Shown: positions 11,485-23,605 of the stretch, in pieces
How the letters are laid out: every line of letters begins with the position of its first letter
Numbering within the stretch: position 1 is the stretch's first letter
DNA from: Microcebus murinus
Taxonomy: Eukaryota > Chordata > Mammalia > Primates > Cheirogaleidae
DNA: 64,000 nt
Assembly: GCF_040939455.1 (NCBI RefSeq)
Contig: NC_134117.1
Span: 22,995,501 to 23,059,500, forward strand
Direction of reading: 5' to 3'
Position numbers and translations under genes: made by a program
Notes under the pieces: model-generated
What the model was told of the DNA's origin: nothing
Databases searched by the model: none
The model's input: the letters and a program-made list of their open reading frames with translations, nothing else

Positions 11485-11556
11485 ATGCTCGCCTACTGCG
11501 TGCAGGATGCTACCGTGGTGGACGTGGAGAAGCGGAGGAACCCCTCCAAGCACTAC
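11485..11556 (+). CDS. SH3PXD2A: SH3PXD2A (TKS5/FISH) coding exon 1, residues 1-24
   Basis: The exon encodes 24 residues beginning MLAYCVQDATVV and ending NPSKHY, which I recognise as the N-terminus of SH3 and PX domain-containing protein 2A. The protein is a Src-substrate scaffold with one PX domain and five SH3 domains that organises podosomes and invadopodia at the plasma membrane. This exon supplies the first beta strand and following loop of the PX domain. The start is chosen because the encoded protein matches the family N-terminus and the ATG has A at -3 (GAAGATGC). The exon ends at a consensus donor (TAC|GTGAGT) after a complete codon, so the junction is phase 0. It lies inside a CpG island, as expected for a first exon. 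The 5' UTR boundary cannot be seen in the sequence. Family identity is from memory of the human protein; the exon boundaries are read directly. Confidence 0.96.
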
Positions 11557-13261
11557 GTGAGTACTGCGCCCCCGACCCTGCGGGGGGCGGCCTGAGGTCC
11601 CCGCGGGGCGTCCAGGTCACCCCTCGCCTGCGCCCGCTGTTAGGTCCCAGAGCTAAGCGCCCACGGGGCAGCCGACAGCTGTGGAGTTTCTTCGCAGGGC
11701 TGTGGTCTCCAGGGAAGCCTTTTCTGTCCTTCCTGCGCTCCTCTCTCCCCGGTTTCTTTTTTTGGCATTGGAACTGGCAAGTGGCTGCCCTTGTCTGTTA
11801 CAACGGTGAAGTCATCTGTCCGCCTGAGCCTTGATGGATGGCGCGGGGAGCTTTCGGCAGCCCCTGCTGAGCAGCTCCGTAGGGAAAGAGCATCCTCCCG
11901 GCCGTCCTGGGGGTCGGGGCGCTAACCCTCGCACCGCCCGAGATGCTTTCGGAGGCTTGTCCTGGGGAAGGAAGCCTCGCCCGCCGCCTCCCACTTTTGC
12001 TCTGTCCCCGCCTTCCCAGGCCTGGGTCTGGGGGCAGAAGGAAGCCGCCGCCCCCACCCCCACCTCCACCCTCAGCGCCGAGCTTTGATTTCCCTCCTAA
12101 ACCCATTGTGTCCGTCAGTGTAAGGAAAATTGTGGCTTTTCCTTTTATCCCTCCTCTGGACGTGACCCTTAACCGGGTTCATTTCCTCTTAAGTGATGCT
12201 CCATCTCCAGACACGAGGAGGCAAATGTTTGCTGTGGTCTCCGAGGAACCGCCGCCTGCCCCTCCCCCTTCCTCCCCCAAACTTAATGAGAGGGGGTTAA
12301 GGTTGACTGGGCCAGCTCCAGGGGCTGTGTGACAGTCCCCCTTTCATCTCAGCCAGTCCTGTCTTCCCATCCTTCACACCTTAGGAAGTAAGCACCCTGT
12401 CCTTGACGCCTGTTTGAGGTCTGTGCTCCTGTACTTGAGGGAGAAGAGACCCAGTCAGCTACCCAAAGCACAGAGGACGTGGGGACAGCAGGACTGCATC
12501 TTATTTGCAAATTAGGTATTTAAAGGAGCATTTAGAATGCACAAAGCATCAATTTTAACAATTAAAACAGGCTGTTGGTTGCTGGCCTGGATTGCACAGT
12601 TGATCTCCGAAGTGCCTTTTTTTTCCCTCTGGGGGGTGCTGGGGTTTGTGGGAATGTCAGCCTCAGGCTACTGTCTCTGCCTGTATCACTAGTAGCTCTG
12701 AACTTGTGTTTTGCAGCCCAGCAAGTGGGGCTGGGCTCAGGTCAGGGAAGAGGCTCCTGACCAGGCAGGGAGGTGGGTGCTTGTCGGGACAGTGGACAGT
12801 GCCCATTATCCCCAATATTGGTCCTTTTGTGTCATCTGGCTCAGCAAGCAGCTTCTGCTGCCGTTACAATACAGCTCTTTTTAGAGGGCTTGGGTCACCA
12901 GGTGGTCACCTTGCTCTGAGGACAGATGTCCATTTGTACATCCCAGGGTTTATTATCGTGTCAGCCTTCCTAACCTCTTTTCTCAAATGTTTCGGGCTAA
13001 GTTTTAAGGGTGCTCTTTTCTGGTCCTCTGTTGAGGTTGGCACTGCTTTCAACAGATGGCACTCTTTGCTCTGAGACCCAGGCAGGTGCTTTCCCAGCTC
13101 TGGATTTTAGATGAAACATCAAATTTTAGCTCTGACCAATGATACCCAAGCTCAGAGATGCAGGACGCACTGTCAACAAAGCAGGCATGTTGCTAACGTG
13201 ACCAAGGGCCCACTGCAGGCAGGCAGTGCTGAAAGGCTGTTAAATCCAGGGCCTCCGAGGT

Positions 13262-13482
13262 TAGACGGTCTTGTTCAAAGCTGGGCTCAGCCACTATCTA
13301 GCTGTGCAACCTTGGGCGAGTAATTTAAACCTTCCAGGGCCTCAGTTTCCTCATTTTCAAGAGAGGATAATGACAGTATGTACTTCTTAGGGCTGTCGGG
13401 AAAATTAAGTCAGATCATCCAAGTAAAGCACTTAGCCCAGTTCCTGGCACATTGCAAGCACTTATTAAATGGTAGCTTATTA
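13262..13482 (+). repeat. MIR SINE, near full length
   Basis: GCTGTGCAACCTTGGGCGAG, CTCAGTTTCCTCATTTTC, AAAGCACTTAGCCCAG and TTCCTGGCACATTGCAAGC occur in MIR order. Confidence 0.85.
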
Positions 13483-13824
13483 GTGGTGAGATTCTGACTA
13501 AGAAAGTATTTTTGAAAAGCAGCTATTAATGGTCTGGCAAAAAGGAAGAGAGATTTTGGGTTTTAAAATTGATAATAACTTGTTCTATGTGAAAAATACA
13601 AAAGAAGTCCTGTCTAGTTCCCTTGAAATGATCATTTCCTCTCTTTTTACAGACAAAGTATTTCCCGGGACATCTCCACTTCCCGAGTAAGAATTGATGA
13701 CATTATGTTTGGGGCAAGGAATGATGTCACTGAACAGATGGGGCCATACAGAGTTCTGCACTAAGGTTCTGGAAAACAATGAAAGGAGAAAGTGTTATAT
13801 GTTGTGGAATTGTGGAACTGGCAG

Positions 13825-13935
13825 GGGCCCGAGGACTCATCTGGCTGAAGCCCCTTGTTTCACAGATGAGGAAACTGAGAGCTAGATTGGGTTAAGTCAC
13901 AGCTGTGTTGGGTTGCAACACAGCTCATCACAGAA
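13825..13935 (-). repeat. MIR fragment
   Basis: TTTCACAGATGAGGAAACTG followed by GTTAAGTCACAG is the antisense MIR signature. Confidence 0.6.
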
Positions 13936-14160
13936 CCTGGGTGTAACTGGCCTTTTGCCCATGGTGTGGGTTTAGTTCATTGAATGGACCCTAAGTTTGG
14001 TTGGAGTTGGCTAGAAAGACAAATCTCTGGTGGTAGTGCATAACATGGAGGTGTCCAATAACAGAAAGGGTCCAGTGGGGCTGAGGGGGGCAGGAGGAGT
14101 GGGATGGGAGAGGCTGTGGCCTCTGAAGCTTGGGATCTCCCCCTCTCTTTGTCCTTACAG

Positions 14161-14196
14161 GCCGGATACTACACACCAGAAGGTCAGGTGTTCTGG
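14161..14196 (+). other. Candidate 36-nt in-frame microexon in intron 1
   Basis: The stretch is preceded by a strong acceptor (CTCTCTTTGTCCTTACAG) and followed by a good donor (TGG|GTAAGG). It is exactly 12 codons, phase 0 like the exon 1/2 junction, has no stop, and would encode AGYYTPEGQVFW between Tyr24 and Val25. It is not inside a recognised repeat. I do not know a matching SH3PXD2A isoform. Microexon-like acceptor/donor pairs also arise by chance in 46 kb of intron, so this is a hypothesis. Confidence 0.25.
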
Positions 14197-15064
14197 GTAA
14201 GGCACTCTGGTGTGGTTAGCTGGCAGGACATGCTGGCCCAAGTGGCTTATGTTCTAGAAGCCCTTTACACTGGAGAAGCATGCCTCTTTCCAGCCTCTCC
14301 TCCACTGATGGTGAATTCTGACTCTGTGGTTTGGTAAATTGCAGAGCAGAGAGGTTATACGGGATGGGCATGCTAGCCAGACCTAGCTGATGAGAGGCCT
14401 GGGGCCCAAGCAGGAGGAGCTCGGCTGGCTCCAGAACACTGGGAACACACTGCAAAGGTTCTCTCAGGACATCCTGCAAAGGGTGTGCTCATCCCCACGA
14501 GGAGGGGAGCTGCCTAGACACCAAGGGTCTTGTGCTTCTGGTCTGTCTATGAAAGGCACACAGGTAGCCTCCACTGCTTGGATGGTGCTGTCAGCCCTTG
14601 GCTTCCTTCCTCTCTGCCAAGTCCCTGCTTGGAGTGGGGTTGAGAGGGGTGGGCAGCCACTGCTTGCTTTGGGCTCCCTGGCGTGGAGCTGGGCTCCCCT
14701 CCTAGTCTTCATGAGCTGCCCCTGGGGAGATCTTAGGTAAACCGGCTTTGGAATCAAACCACTTGTCCTTAAAATGGTCCTGATGATGCCGGATGCAAAA
14801 TGCAGATTCTTCATCTGAAAGTTTTCCAATAAGGATTTGAGTTTAGGTCCACATAATTCTCTGTTCTCACACGGGGGTGTAGGTGTATTTGTCAAGTCAT
14901 ATGGTAGTGGAGAGAAACTCATTTATCTAAAACAAACAAGAAATTATATCTGTTTGGATTTGGGAGGCGTTGTGCTTTCACAGTCGTTTCCTTTCCTGAT
15001 TGTTTATTTCAGACAAATACCAGTCATGAATGTTCTGATCCTCTACAGGACTCTTTGTCAACTG

Positions 15065-15250
15065 CAGATAGTAGCCAGTGTTAGCAGATACCTTTCATGG
15101 TGTCAAACACTTAGCATGCGTGTTTTCCTGTGATTCCTACAGTTCATTGAATGTGCCCTAGTGTGGGGTAGGTTTTTCGATTCCTTTTTTACAGATGGGT
15201 TAACTGAGGCTTGGCGAGGTTAAACAGATTGCGTTGGGTCTCCCGGTTAG
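15065..15250 (-). repeat. MIR fragment
   Basis: TTTTTTACAGATGGGTTAAC and GGCTTGGCGAGGTTAAACAG resemble the antisense MIR core, diverged. Confidence 0.55.
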
Positions 15251-15782
15251 CACGGGCAGATCTAGGTAAACGCCAGTCAGTTTACCTCTGAAGAAGGATA
15301 TGAATGTAAGGTGGGGACTCCCTTCGGCAGACTCTGGGTGGGAAGGCCAGCACAGGCCTGGACAGTGAGAGAGCAGTGCAGGGTGGGATTTGAGGGCTGC
15401 CCCACTGTAGGACGCCCACCACGGCCATGCAGGTGGGTTTGTGATGGCAATGTGGGTCGTCACTGTGAGGCAGGAGGACTAGAGCAAATCCAGGATGATA
15501 TCTGGTCCCCAGGAATGCTCAGGCTGATAAATTCAATTAAGGGTTGACCTTATGGAAATAATATATATTCCCTTTGGTTAGATCAGCACAGATTTTGGTC
15601 TTGGTCCCAGGAACCATAGTTTTAGGAATTGGCCCCAAACACATTCATTTCTCTGCCCTTCATTTTTTTTTCCCTAAGCTGTTAGACTCTGGCTCCAGCC
15701 CCATGAGACTTAATATGTACAGCCACAGCCTGAAAAGGGTCATCGTCAGGGCCAGTTCCAATATGGAAGGAGTGGTGTTGGC

Positions 15783-15925
15783 AGATCAGGGTTGGAATGC
15801 TGCCTCTGGCACTTCCTAGCTGTGCAACCTTGAACTGGGCACCCTGGGCCTCAGTTTCCTCACCTATAACCTCACAGGGATTTTGGGAAGATGAGCTGAG
15901 ATAATTTTGGGTAAAGCTTCTACCC
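15783..15925 (+). repeat. MIR fragment
   Basis: CACTTCCTAGCTGTGCAACC and GCCTCAGTTTCCTCACCTAT match the MIR core. Confidence 0.75.
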
Positions 15926-17397
15926 AGTACCTGGCTTCCATCACGGGCACTCACCGTAGCCTGGTTTCCACCTGGTGTTCCTGATTACCAAAGTACCGAA
16001 GCACATGGAGGTCCCCATAGGTGAAGTCGAGAGATAAGGAAAGACCAAGGCAGAAAGCAAGGTCCAGCTGTTCTTAGTCTGATGGGAAAGTGGGCCACAT
16101 GCCCCATGGAAAACACCCAATATACAAGAGAATCAGATAAACACGGAGCAGCTGTTAGACCTGGAGGGGCTCCTGGAGCTGAGCATTGGGATCTGGTGGT
16201 GGCTTTCTTGTGTGCATTGGGAAGGAGAAGGGAAGGAACTAGGTTGGGAGAGGTGAGAAAAGGGTGATCCAGATAAGGGCAAGGTCAAATAGGATCCTAG
16301 CCCCAAGGTCAGTGCCACACCTGGGTTAACACCCCCGTCTGCTCTCTGTGTCTCTGTCTCTTTCTCTCTCTTACACACATGCATAGGAAGTTTCTTCTCT
16401 GGAGAGGGAAGTGATCTAGGGGTGATTCACAGGCCTGACAAAGCTCCTGCTCATGGAACAACCGACCACATCCTTCAAGGCCGTTGGAGCAGGGAGCACA
16501 GCCAGCCACGTATCATGGCCCTGTTTCGAGCTAAGGGAGGGTTTTTTTTTGGGGGGGGGGTAGCAAATCAAAGTTGGAATCACCGTGTGTGGTGGCAGGC
16601 AGAGGGGAAGGGAAGAGAAGGGAAAAATAAACCTATTTGATGTCATAGGAGACTGGTTCCAGAAATATAAGCCCCAGCTGCTGCATTTTCCAAAGAGATA
16701 TTCCGGGGCCAGCAGGAGTTAAAGGCCAGTGGAGGCTATGAATTAGAGGAGTGTTCTTACGACTTCTGACTTTGGGTTTGCACAGCAGTTCCCTTGAAAT
16801 TGCCTTCTAGTTTCCTCAGTCTGAGTCAGTGACCAAGACTATTTCTTGGTCAGAAAGTTTAGCAGACATCTCTGCTCTCTTTTACCTCTGTAGTCGCACT
16901 TACTCCTCTGCAGTTCTGAGGAGCCAGGAAAGGGATAGTGGATTAGGACAGGGACCCAGGGGACAGGAAGGACAAGGGGCGGGTGTGGGAAGTGAGGTGG
17001 AGATTCTGGCTTTGGAAATAGGTTCTGAGCAAGGGCCAGAGGTGTTCTCTGCCATGACAATTGCCAAAAATAATGGAAGTGCCCCATAGGGTGATCAGCA
17101 CTTCTAGAGGCGGATTCCCAGAGCGGCGCGTCACTTCCTGCGCGTCACTTCCTGCCTGGCCCGGGCTTCTGCCGCCTGTCGTGGAGCCAGTCACAGGCAG
17201 GCAGGTGAATGGAGAGGTCAGGCGAGTGGATGTGCGGGGGCGGGGATGGGAGGTGGAGGGGGGTACAGGAAGGTCCCTTCGTGCCCTTGGGGAGCCTCCA
17301 GCAAGTCACCACGTCAGCAGTGGAGCCGCAGCCCCTGTGTGCACAGTGCTGACCAGTCTCGATGTCACAACGCACAGTGCAAGGCAGGAGAACTAAC

Positions 17398-17605
17398 GTA
17401 CAGGCACCTACTGTGTGCTGGCCTGTGCAGAAGATACCTTTAGAGGGGATTTGATTTTAGCTTTGTAACAACCACATGAGGTGGGTAGGTGTGTTTATCC
17501 CCATTTTACAGATGAGGAAATTGAGGCTCAGTGTTCATGTCACTGTCACAGAGTAATTCTGTGGCAGGCCTGGGATTCTCACCCTGGTCTCTGACACCCA
17601 CGTCT
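17398..17605 (-). repeat. MIR SINE
   Basis: CCTACTGTGTGCTGGCCTG, ATCCCCATTTTACAGATGAG and GAAATTGAGGCTCAG are in antisense MIR order. Confidence 0.75.
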
Positions 17606-17699
17606 GGGAGCTTTCCACTTCCCTCCGCATCGGAGCTGGGTTGGTGAGAGAGGGCGTGAGAATAACCGGTGGGCCCTGGCAGCACCTCCTGAGAGGGTG

Positions 17700-17955
17700 A
17701 GAGGTGTGTCTGGGAGGCTGGTTGTCCCAGAGCACCTGGGTTGGAATCCTGTCTCCAGGATTGCACTGCCATGGGACCCAGTGCAAGGTACTTATATCTC
17801 TGTGCCTCAGTTTCCTTGTCTCTAAAAAACAAAAAAATGTGGGGAAAATAGGACCTAGCTCATAGGGTTGTGATGAAGATTGAGTGAGTTCATAAGTAAA
17901 GAGCTCAGAACAGCACCTCGCATGTAGGAAGTGCAACATAATAAGTATTCGCTGT
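17700..17955 (+). repeat. MIR SINE
   Basis: CACCTGGGTTGGAATCCTG, TCTGTGCCTCAGTTTCCTTG and TAGCTCATAGGGTTGTGATG span most of MIR. With the preceding antisense copy it forms a loose inverted pair. Confidence 0.8.
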
Positions 17956-18879
17956 AATAATTATCAAGTCCTAAAGCTGTTCAGAGGAGGACAGCGCTCC
18001 CTGAACTGGAGTTTTCAGGGAGGACAGGCTGGAGAAGGTGGGCTTCCTGAAGGGCCTTAAGGAGTAATTAGGAGTTGGCTGGGAAAGGGTGGGGTTCAGA
18101 TGGGAACACTGGCAAGGCCATTCCAAGAGTGGGAAAAGCCGAGGTGCTCGAATGCGCAAGGAAAGCTGTCACGTGCAGGGAAAATCTGGGCAAAGCCCAA
18201 GGTGAATGAGGGAGAGGAGGGCGAAGGGAAAGGTCAGGTCCAGGTTCTGAGAGCCTCCAAGGCAGTGGGGAGAGTTCAGTTTATTGTGTAGATACCTCGG
18301 AGCCTTTCTTTGCTTCTTAGGGCTGGCAGGGAGAGGGAGCTGATGGTCACTTTGGGGTCCTTCTGGTGGGCTCCGGCTGTTCTTGCAGCCATGGCCGACA
18401 TCGAGCTAGGTCAGGACTGCAGCCTTTTTCTGGTTCTGCTCTGGGGACTCTTTAGTGGCCAGCTGGCTCCCAGCCCCTCCTGTTTACAGCTCTCCTTCCT
18501 AGGGGTCAGGCTGCCCCATAAAAGTTGATTGCACCGGGCTCTGGGGGAGGGGGATCGAGAGGAGAAGGGGAGCAGCAGGGACTGAGGTGTTTCAGGTGGA
18601 GTGACTTCCGTCCACACTCCCCCAGTGGCAAGACAGAGGACATGCCTGTCCTGGCAGGGCCCGGGGCCAACACCACACAGCTTGGCGGGAGCCCAGGGTG
18701 TCTTCCAAGTCTGCATCTCCTGAAACATCCACACTAACATTGCCTTCTACTGCAAGATCTCTCTGAACTGGCTTTAGTTTTTAAATACAGTGCTTCAGGC
18801 TACCTCTTCATTTATTTGCCCACTGCCACGCTCCCAGATAGTCCAGTGAGCCTGATCTTTTGGAAAAATGTAATAATAA

Positions 18880-19060
18880 AAATAACAGCGAACATTGCTA
18901 AATGTTTTCTGTGTAAGAGTTTCACGTGGATAGTCTCAAAACAGCCCACGCAGGTGCAGCTCCGGCAGCATCCGAATCTACAGGTGAAGATGTGCAGGCT
19001 CAGCAAGCTCAAGGGAATTGCCAACTCCGCGCAGCTAATGAGCTGCCCTGACCCCGGCCT
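18880..19060 (-). repeat. Diverged MIR
   Basis: ATTGCTAAATGTTTTCTGTG, ATCTACAGGTGAAGATG and a purine-rich GAGGCT-like segment keep MIR order but are strongly diverged. Confidence 0.4.
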
Positions 19061-19776
19061 GCCTCCAAAGCCTGCCCTGTCCCTAAGAGGCCCTTCAGCC
19101 CCTTAATCACATGTTACACGTAGAGCCTGGGCCCCAAGGAGGTTCCATCTGAGGCCTGGCTGGTTGTCTTCTCAAGCTATGAGATCTTCACTCTTCTAGA
19201 ACTCCATTTGCCCATCTACAATGTGGGGTGACTGCTTCCTTCCAGACTGCCTGGCTCCCAGAAGGGAGGTGGGTACGAAAGCCGCTTTGAGCCCAGAGGA
19301 AATAGCTGTGTGAAGGGCACCCTAATCCCCCAGCCTGGGTTCTTAATCATTTAGGGCAGGGATGCCTTACAAATAGCTGTTCCTGACCCCCTAGGGAATT
19401 TTGAACCAAGGTTCGCCTGCCCAGCCTCGGCCTGAGAGGCCTCATAGCCTTCACTTCGGGGTCCTTCTGGTGGGCTCCAGGGCCCCTTAGGCCCTCAAAG
19501 AAGACATCTTCTAGAGGCCCACCTCTGGGAACCACACTTTGCTTCTTTCCAGACCTTTTTTGTGGACAGGAAGAGATAGAGCTGTTTGCAGTCCCACCTC
19601 TCCCTGGTGTTACCTGAGGGGAGGAAGTGACATCCAGGTGGCTGAGTTAGCAAAGGGGAAACAGCTGTGCTTTCTGCCCCTCCACTAGTCCTCTGTTGTC
19701 ATTTCCCTTTGGCTGGTGAGGAAGCCACCCTTCCCAAGCCTGGGTGAGGCCCATGGGGACTGGGGGCAGAATCTCT

Positions 19777-19778
<2 letters not shown>

Positions 19779-19845
<67 letters not shown>
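19779..19845. repeat. (GT)n microsatellite, about 33 units
   Basis: Uninterrupted GT dinucleotides over 67 bases. Length and purity predict high mutability; alternating purine-pyrimidine can adopt Z-DNA. Confidence 0.98.
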
Positions 19846-19850
<5 letters not shown>

Positions 19851-20179
19851 AGCATAAATTATGCAGTGGGGCCTGTGGGGCCGCCTAATCTGTCTCTGGG
19901 ATCCCTGGAGCGTGAACTTCAGACCTGGTGGAAATGGATTGCTCTTATCAGATCTGACCACAACTCCAGGGAGTAAGAGGTGGGGGGCGATTGTGAACTT
20001 GCGGTGGTGTGTGCCAGGTTGGGGAACGGACTGATGGGGCGTGGGCCCGTTTGCACTTCTGCCCATCCCTGCGTGGGCCCTGGAAGAGAGCCCTCGCTGT
20101 TTCCATTTTGGAGTATTCTCACTTGGTAATAGTTCCAGGGGACCTTGACCCGTGTGAGGGCACCACCGTCATCACAGGG

Positions 20180-20315
20180 CTACCATTGAATTCCTACTGT
20201 GCCAGGCAGCCCCAGGGCAGCCCTGAAGGCATGCATTTTTCACCCCATTGGACTCATATGGGACTGAGGTTCAGAAGTTTAGGTAGCATTGACAGTAAAG
20301 CACAAACCCAGGCAG
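20180..20315 (-). repeat. Diverged MIR
   Basis: CCTACTGTGCCAGGCAG, CACCCCATTGGACTCATATG and GGTTCAGAAGTTTAGGTAGC suggest an antisense MIR. Confidence 0.45.
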
Positions 20316-21784
20316 ATTTGACCTCCACCCCCCACCTCCTGGCCTGTGCCTGGCTTCACACTGTCACTGTGCCTTACAACATGCTTGGTCCCTCTCCAGG
20401 GTGCCCCAGGGGTAGCAGGGGCTTCTGCCTGCCCAACACGTGGTCTTCTGTGCAACGGTGCTCCTTGCTGGCGACCTGCCTTGCTGCTTTTGCCCACCTA
20501 CGTGTTTGAGCGCACAGGGTTGTCCCAATTGTCTGAAGTGGCTGCTTTGTAAACTCACCCGTGGTAGGCCCGATTCTGACCCAGCTTTATCCCATTTCCC
20601 GATGGCCGAGACCCAAAAGGCTATTTTAAGGGACTTGCCTGTGTGGGAGAATTTCTGTCTGTAGCAACAGAGCAGGCAGCCTGGCCGGCCTGGCACGGCG
20701 TTGGCAGCGGGGCTCCGAGAGAGTGAAACTCTGTCCTGAATTCTGCCTCCTGGGCTGGAATGGATTAATGGAGCCCCCAGCACAGTGCCTGGCACCTGGA
20801 AGTGATAGAGGCACTTTTCAAGGAGGACAGGGTGCCCAGGGTTCCCAGAGGTGGCTGCCCAGGGATCTCTGCCCGTCTGAGCCCCGGTGGGCTGGCAAAC
20901 GGATCCTTCTCTTGCAGAGTTAAAGTGTGTAATAGAACGATGCCTGCACTTTGGTCTCAAGCTGGCCGGGATTCATTATTTAGTCATCACTCATTGGCAA
21001 CTCGAGAAAAGCAGCCTCGTTTTCCCCATGATTTCTGAAGGCAGCAGCTCCCCGGCGAGGGAAGTGGGGCATCGAGTCAGGGAGTGTGTGATGGAGGCGC
21101 TGGCGAGGGCTCCTTGTCCACTGTCTCGTTGAATCCCCGCAGCAAACCCTGGGCGTCCGCCACGTCTTACAGACAGGACACCTGGGCTCCGAGAGGAGCA
21201 GCATCCTGCTGGTGTCACCGGCAACAACCGGGAGAGCCAGGGTCGGAGCCCCGATTTCTGCAGCAACAAGAATGTCTTCGTCCAACATCTTCCCCAGGGG
21301 GTGGGGGCGAGGGAGCTCATCACAGGGGTCCCGGATAAAACCTCAAGGGTCTGGATTAAACCCGGGGTCACCTGCCCACTCTGACCTGCCCTGTGCGCCC
21401 CTCCGTCAGTACATGGTGCGGGCGGGACTGGTGGTTGGCATGTGATGACAGACTTGCTTTTGAGAACAGGCCTGTGGCAAGGTCTGCCCTCTGCTTTGGA
21501 GTTCAGATTGTTATTCCCTTTGAACTCATGAGTGTCCAGGGCCACTTTTGAAGGCCTGGCCCTTCTGAGGGTTTGGCTGCCAGGGGCTCTCCGTCCTCCT
21601 CTTAGGGACGGTGGGTAGCACAGCATTGCGGTTGGGAGCAGGGGGCAGTTTAATGTCCCAGCACTTTCAGCCTCATGCTTGCTCGGTCAAAACCAGACTC
21701 TGGAAACCAGAGTTCGTACCGAGAGAGGGATTCAGGCGCCAGCAGTTGAAAGGATGGGGCTGGGGCATTGGTAGCCTCTGCTAC

Positions 21785-21985
21785 ATGGGCTCAGGCTCTA
21801 AAGGTGGCTTTGAATTGCAGCCCTGCCTCTCACTAGCTTGTTTCACTTGGCCGAGTTTCTCCACCTCCGTGGGCCTCAGTTTCCTAATCTGTAAACTGGG
21901 TATAACTACCTAGCCCATATAGTTGTTCTTCTATGTAGTACCTGGCATATGATAGCTGTTCAATAAGTGGCAGCTATTGTTACCA
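21785..21985 (+). repeat. MIR SINE
   Basis: GGGCCTCAGTTTCCTAATCT, GTACCTGGCATATGATAGC and GTTCAATAAGTGG match the MIR 3' half. Confidence 0.85.
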
Positions 21986-22164
21986 TTGTCATCATCCTTC
22001 ATGATTTTGCTCCATTTCTGCCACCTCCCGGAAGCTTCCCTGACCTCTCATCTTAAAATGATATTTCCTGTCTATGAATTCTTATGATGTTTATTGTTTT
22101 GCCTCTCGTTTCACACTTAATCAAGAACAGCCTTGAATTTTTCAGCCTTTGGCAAGCTGATATT

Positions 22165-22570
22165 TATTCATGGCCATTCATTTATTCATTGACTGATTCA
22201 ATCAATATTTGAATGTTTATGTGCCAAGCACCGGGAACACAGGGGCGCAGATAAAAATCCCTGTCCTTTTAGAGCTTACATTCTCTAGGGAGAGCGGGGG
22301 ACGACAATAAACAAACAAAATAGGCCAAATACACAGTGCGTTGGGGGGGGTAGATGGGCCAGGGAAGGGAGCCGGGATGTGGGGTGGCGAGGTTGCCGTG
22401 CTGTTTTGTGGAGGGTGGCCAGGGATGGCCCCACTGCATGGGTGACTTTTGAGTAAGACTTGAGGGAGGCAAAGAAGTGAGCCATGTGTCTATTCGAAGA
22501 AAAGTAGTTGAGGCAAGGGAACAGCAAGTGCTAAGGCCCTGAGGCAGGACCGTGTGCCTGGCCTTTCCAG
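22165..22570 (-). repeat. L2 LINE tail
   Basis: CATTTATTCATTGACTGATTC, ATGTGCCAAGCACCGGGAAC, TTAGAGCTTACATTCTCTAG and AGCAAGTGCTAAGGCCCTGAG occur in antisense L2 order over 400 bp. Confidence 0.8.
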
Positions 22571-23419
22571 GAAGGGGCAGGGAGGCCGGTGCAGCTGAGG
22601 GGAGCCGGTGAAGGGAGAGCAAGGGAGAGCGGGAGGCAGCGGGGCGGGGCGGGACAGGGAGAGGGTCAAACTGAGCCTTGCAGCGCTCCCGGCCCCAGGC
22701 AGCCAGTGCTGCTCAGCAGTGAGGCCCCTCATAACTCGCTGAACACTGAAACTGGCCAAAACATGGCCAGACAAGTTGCGCTGGGGCCTGTTTGGAGTTT
22801 GACCCTGACCCTCTAAGAGGGACCCACTGGGGAAACACAGTCTCCCTCAGCAGTGTCATGGATAGCAACTCCAGGGCCCCGAAGGCAGAACCTTAGTTTT
22901 GTACCAGCTGCATGCAAGGCCCGGTGCTGGAAGCAGGTTTCCAGCTGGGCGCCGAGGGTGGCAGGCTCCCGCGAAGGAAGGGAAGGGACCGCCACATCCT
23001 GCCATCCTTAACAGCCCCGCCCCTGCCGGCAGAGGGTCTGGATCACGGTGGGTCCTTGATCACTGGGACAAACCCGTGCACAAAGGCATCATTCTCTGAA
23101 AGCCCCTTCCTCCCAGCCCACTCCTATTTTCACCACAGCTTCTATCTTACAGTGGTGGAAGTTGGTGTTAGAAACTCAAAACGCATGTTCCTATCAATAT
23201 AATGTAAGTGGTGGTAAGATTCTCAAGTCAGCCCACCAAAACCTGTCTCATCCTTGGAGTAGATAGAATCATACTCCTGGGAACCAGATGTCTCTAGTTC
23301 ACCTGCATTATGGGCTAACCTGGGAACCTCAACGCTGTGTGTAACGTCCGGGGACACTGTCTTCCCTTGTTCACAGCGAGAAGGAAGCGCCAAGGCTGAG
23401 TGGCAGTAACAGTAACGAG

Positions 23420-23605
23420 AGCAGCACTGATCGTGTGCCAGCCACTCTTCCTAGCACTTCACTCGTTTCATCCTCACAACAGCCTATGAGAAAAGCGCCT
23501 ATTATTATGGTCCTTACTCTACTTGGAGAGAACAGAGGCACAAAGAGATTTATTTACTAATGGTCACAAGCCAGGAAGAGGCAGAGCTGGGGTTCAGGGC
23601 CAGGC
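23420..23605 (-). repeat. MIR SINE
   Basis: ATCGTGTGCCAGCCACTCTTC, TTTCATCCTCACAACAGCC and GAACAGAGGCACAAAGAG are in antisense MIR order. Confidence 0.75.

Noticed and set aside
10672..11834. Long open frames of 100-290 codons on both strands over the CpG island
   Set aside because: They overlap each other in several frames, have Pro/Arg/Gly/Ala-rich composition and start at non-ATG codons in several cases. They follow from low stop frequency in GC-rich DNA.
13653..13686. Another microexon-like segment (acceptor CTCTCTTTTTACAG, donor GTAAGA)
   Set aside because: It is 34 nt long and would shift the SH3PXD2A frame. It shows that chance acceptor/donor pairs occur in this intron and tempers the 14161 candidate.
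19647..20066. Frame with a His-Thr repeat peptide
   Set aside because: Translation of the (GT)n microsatellite.
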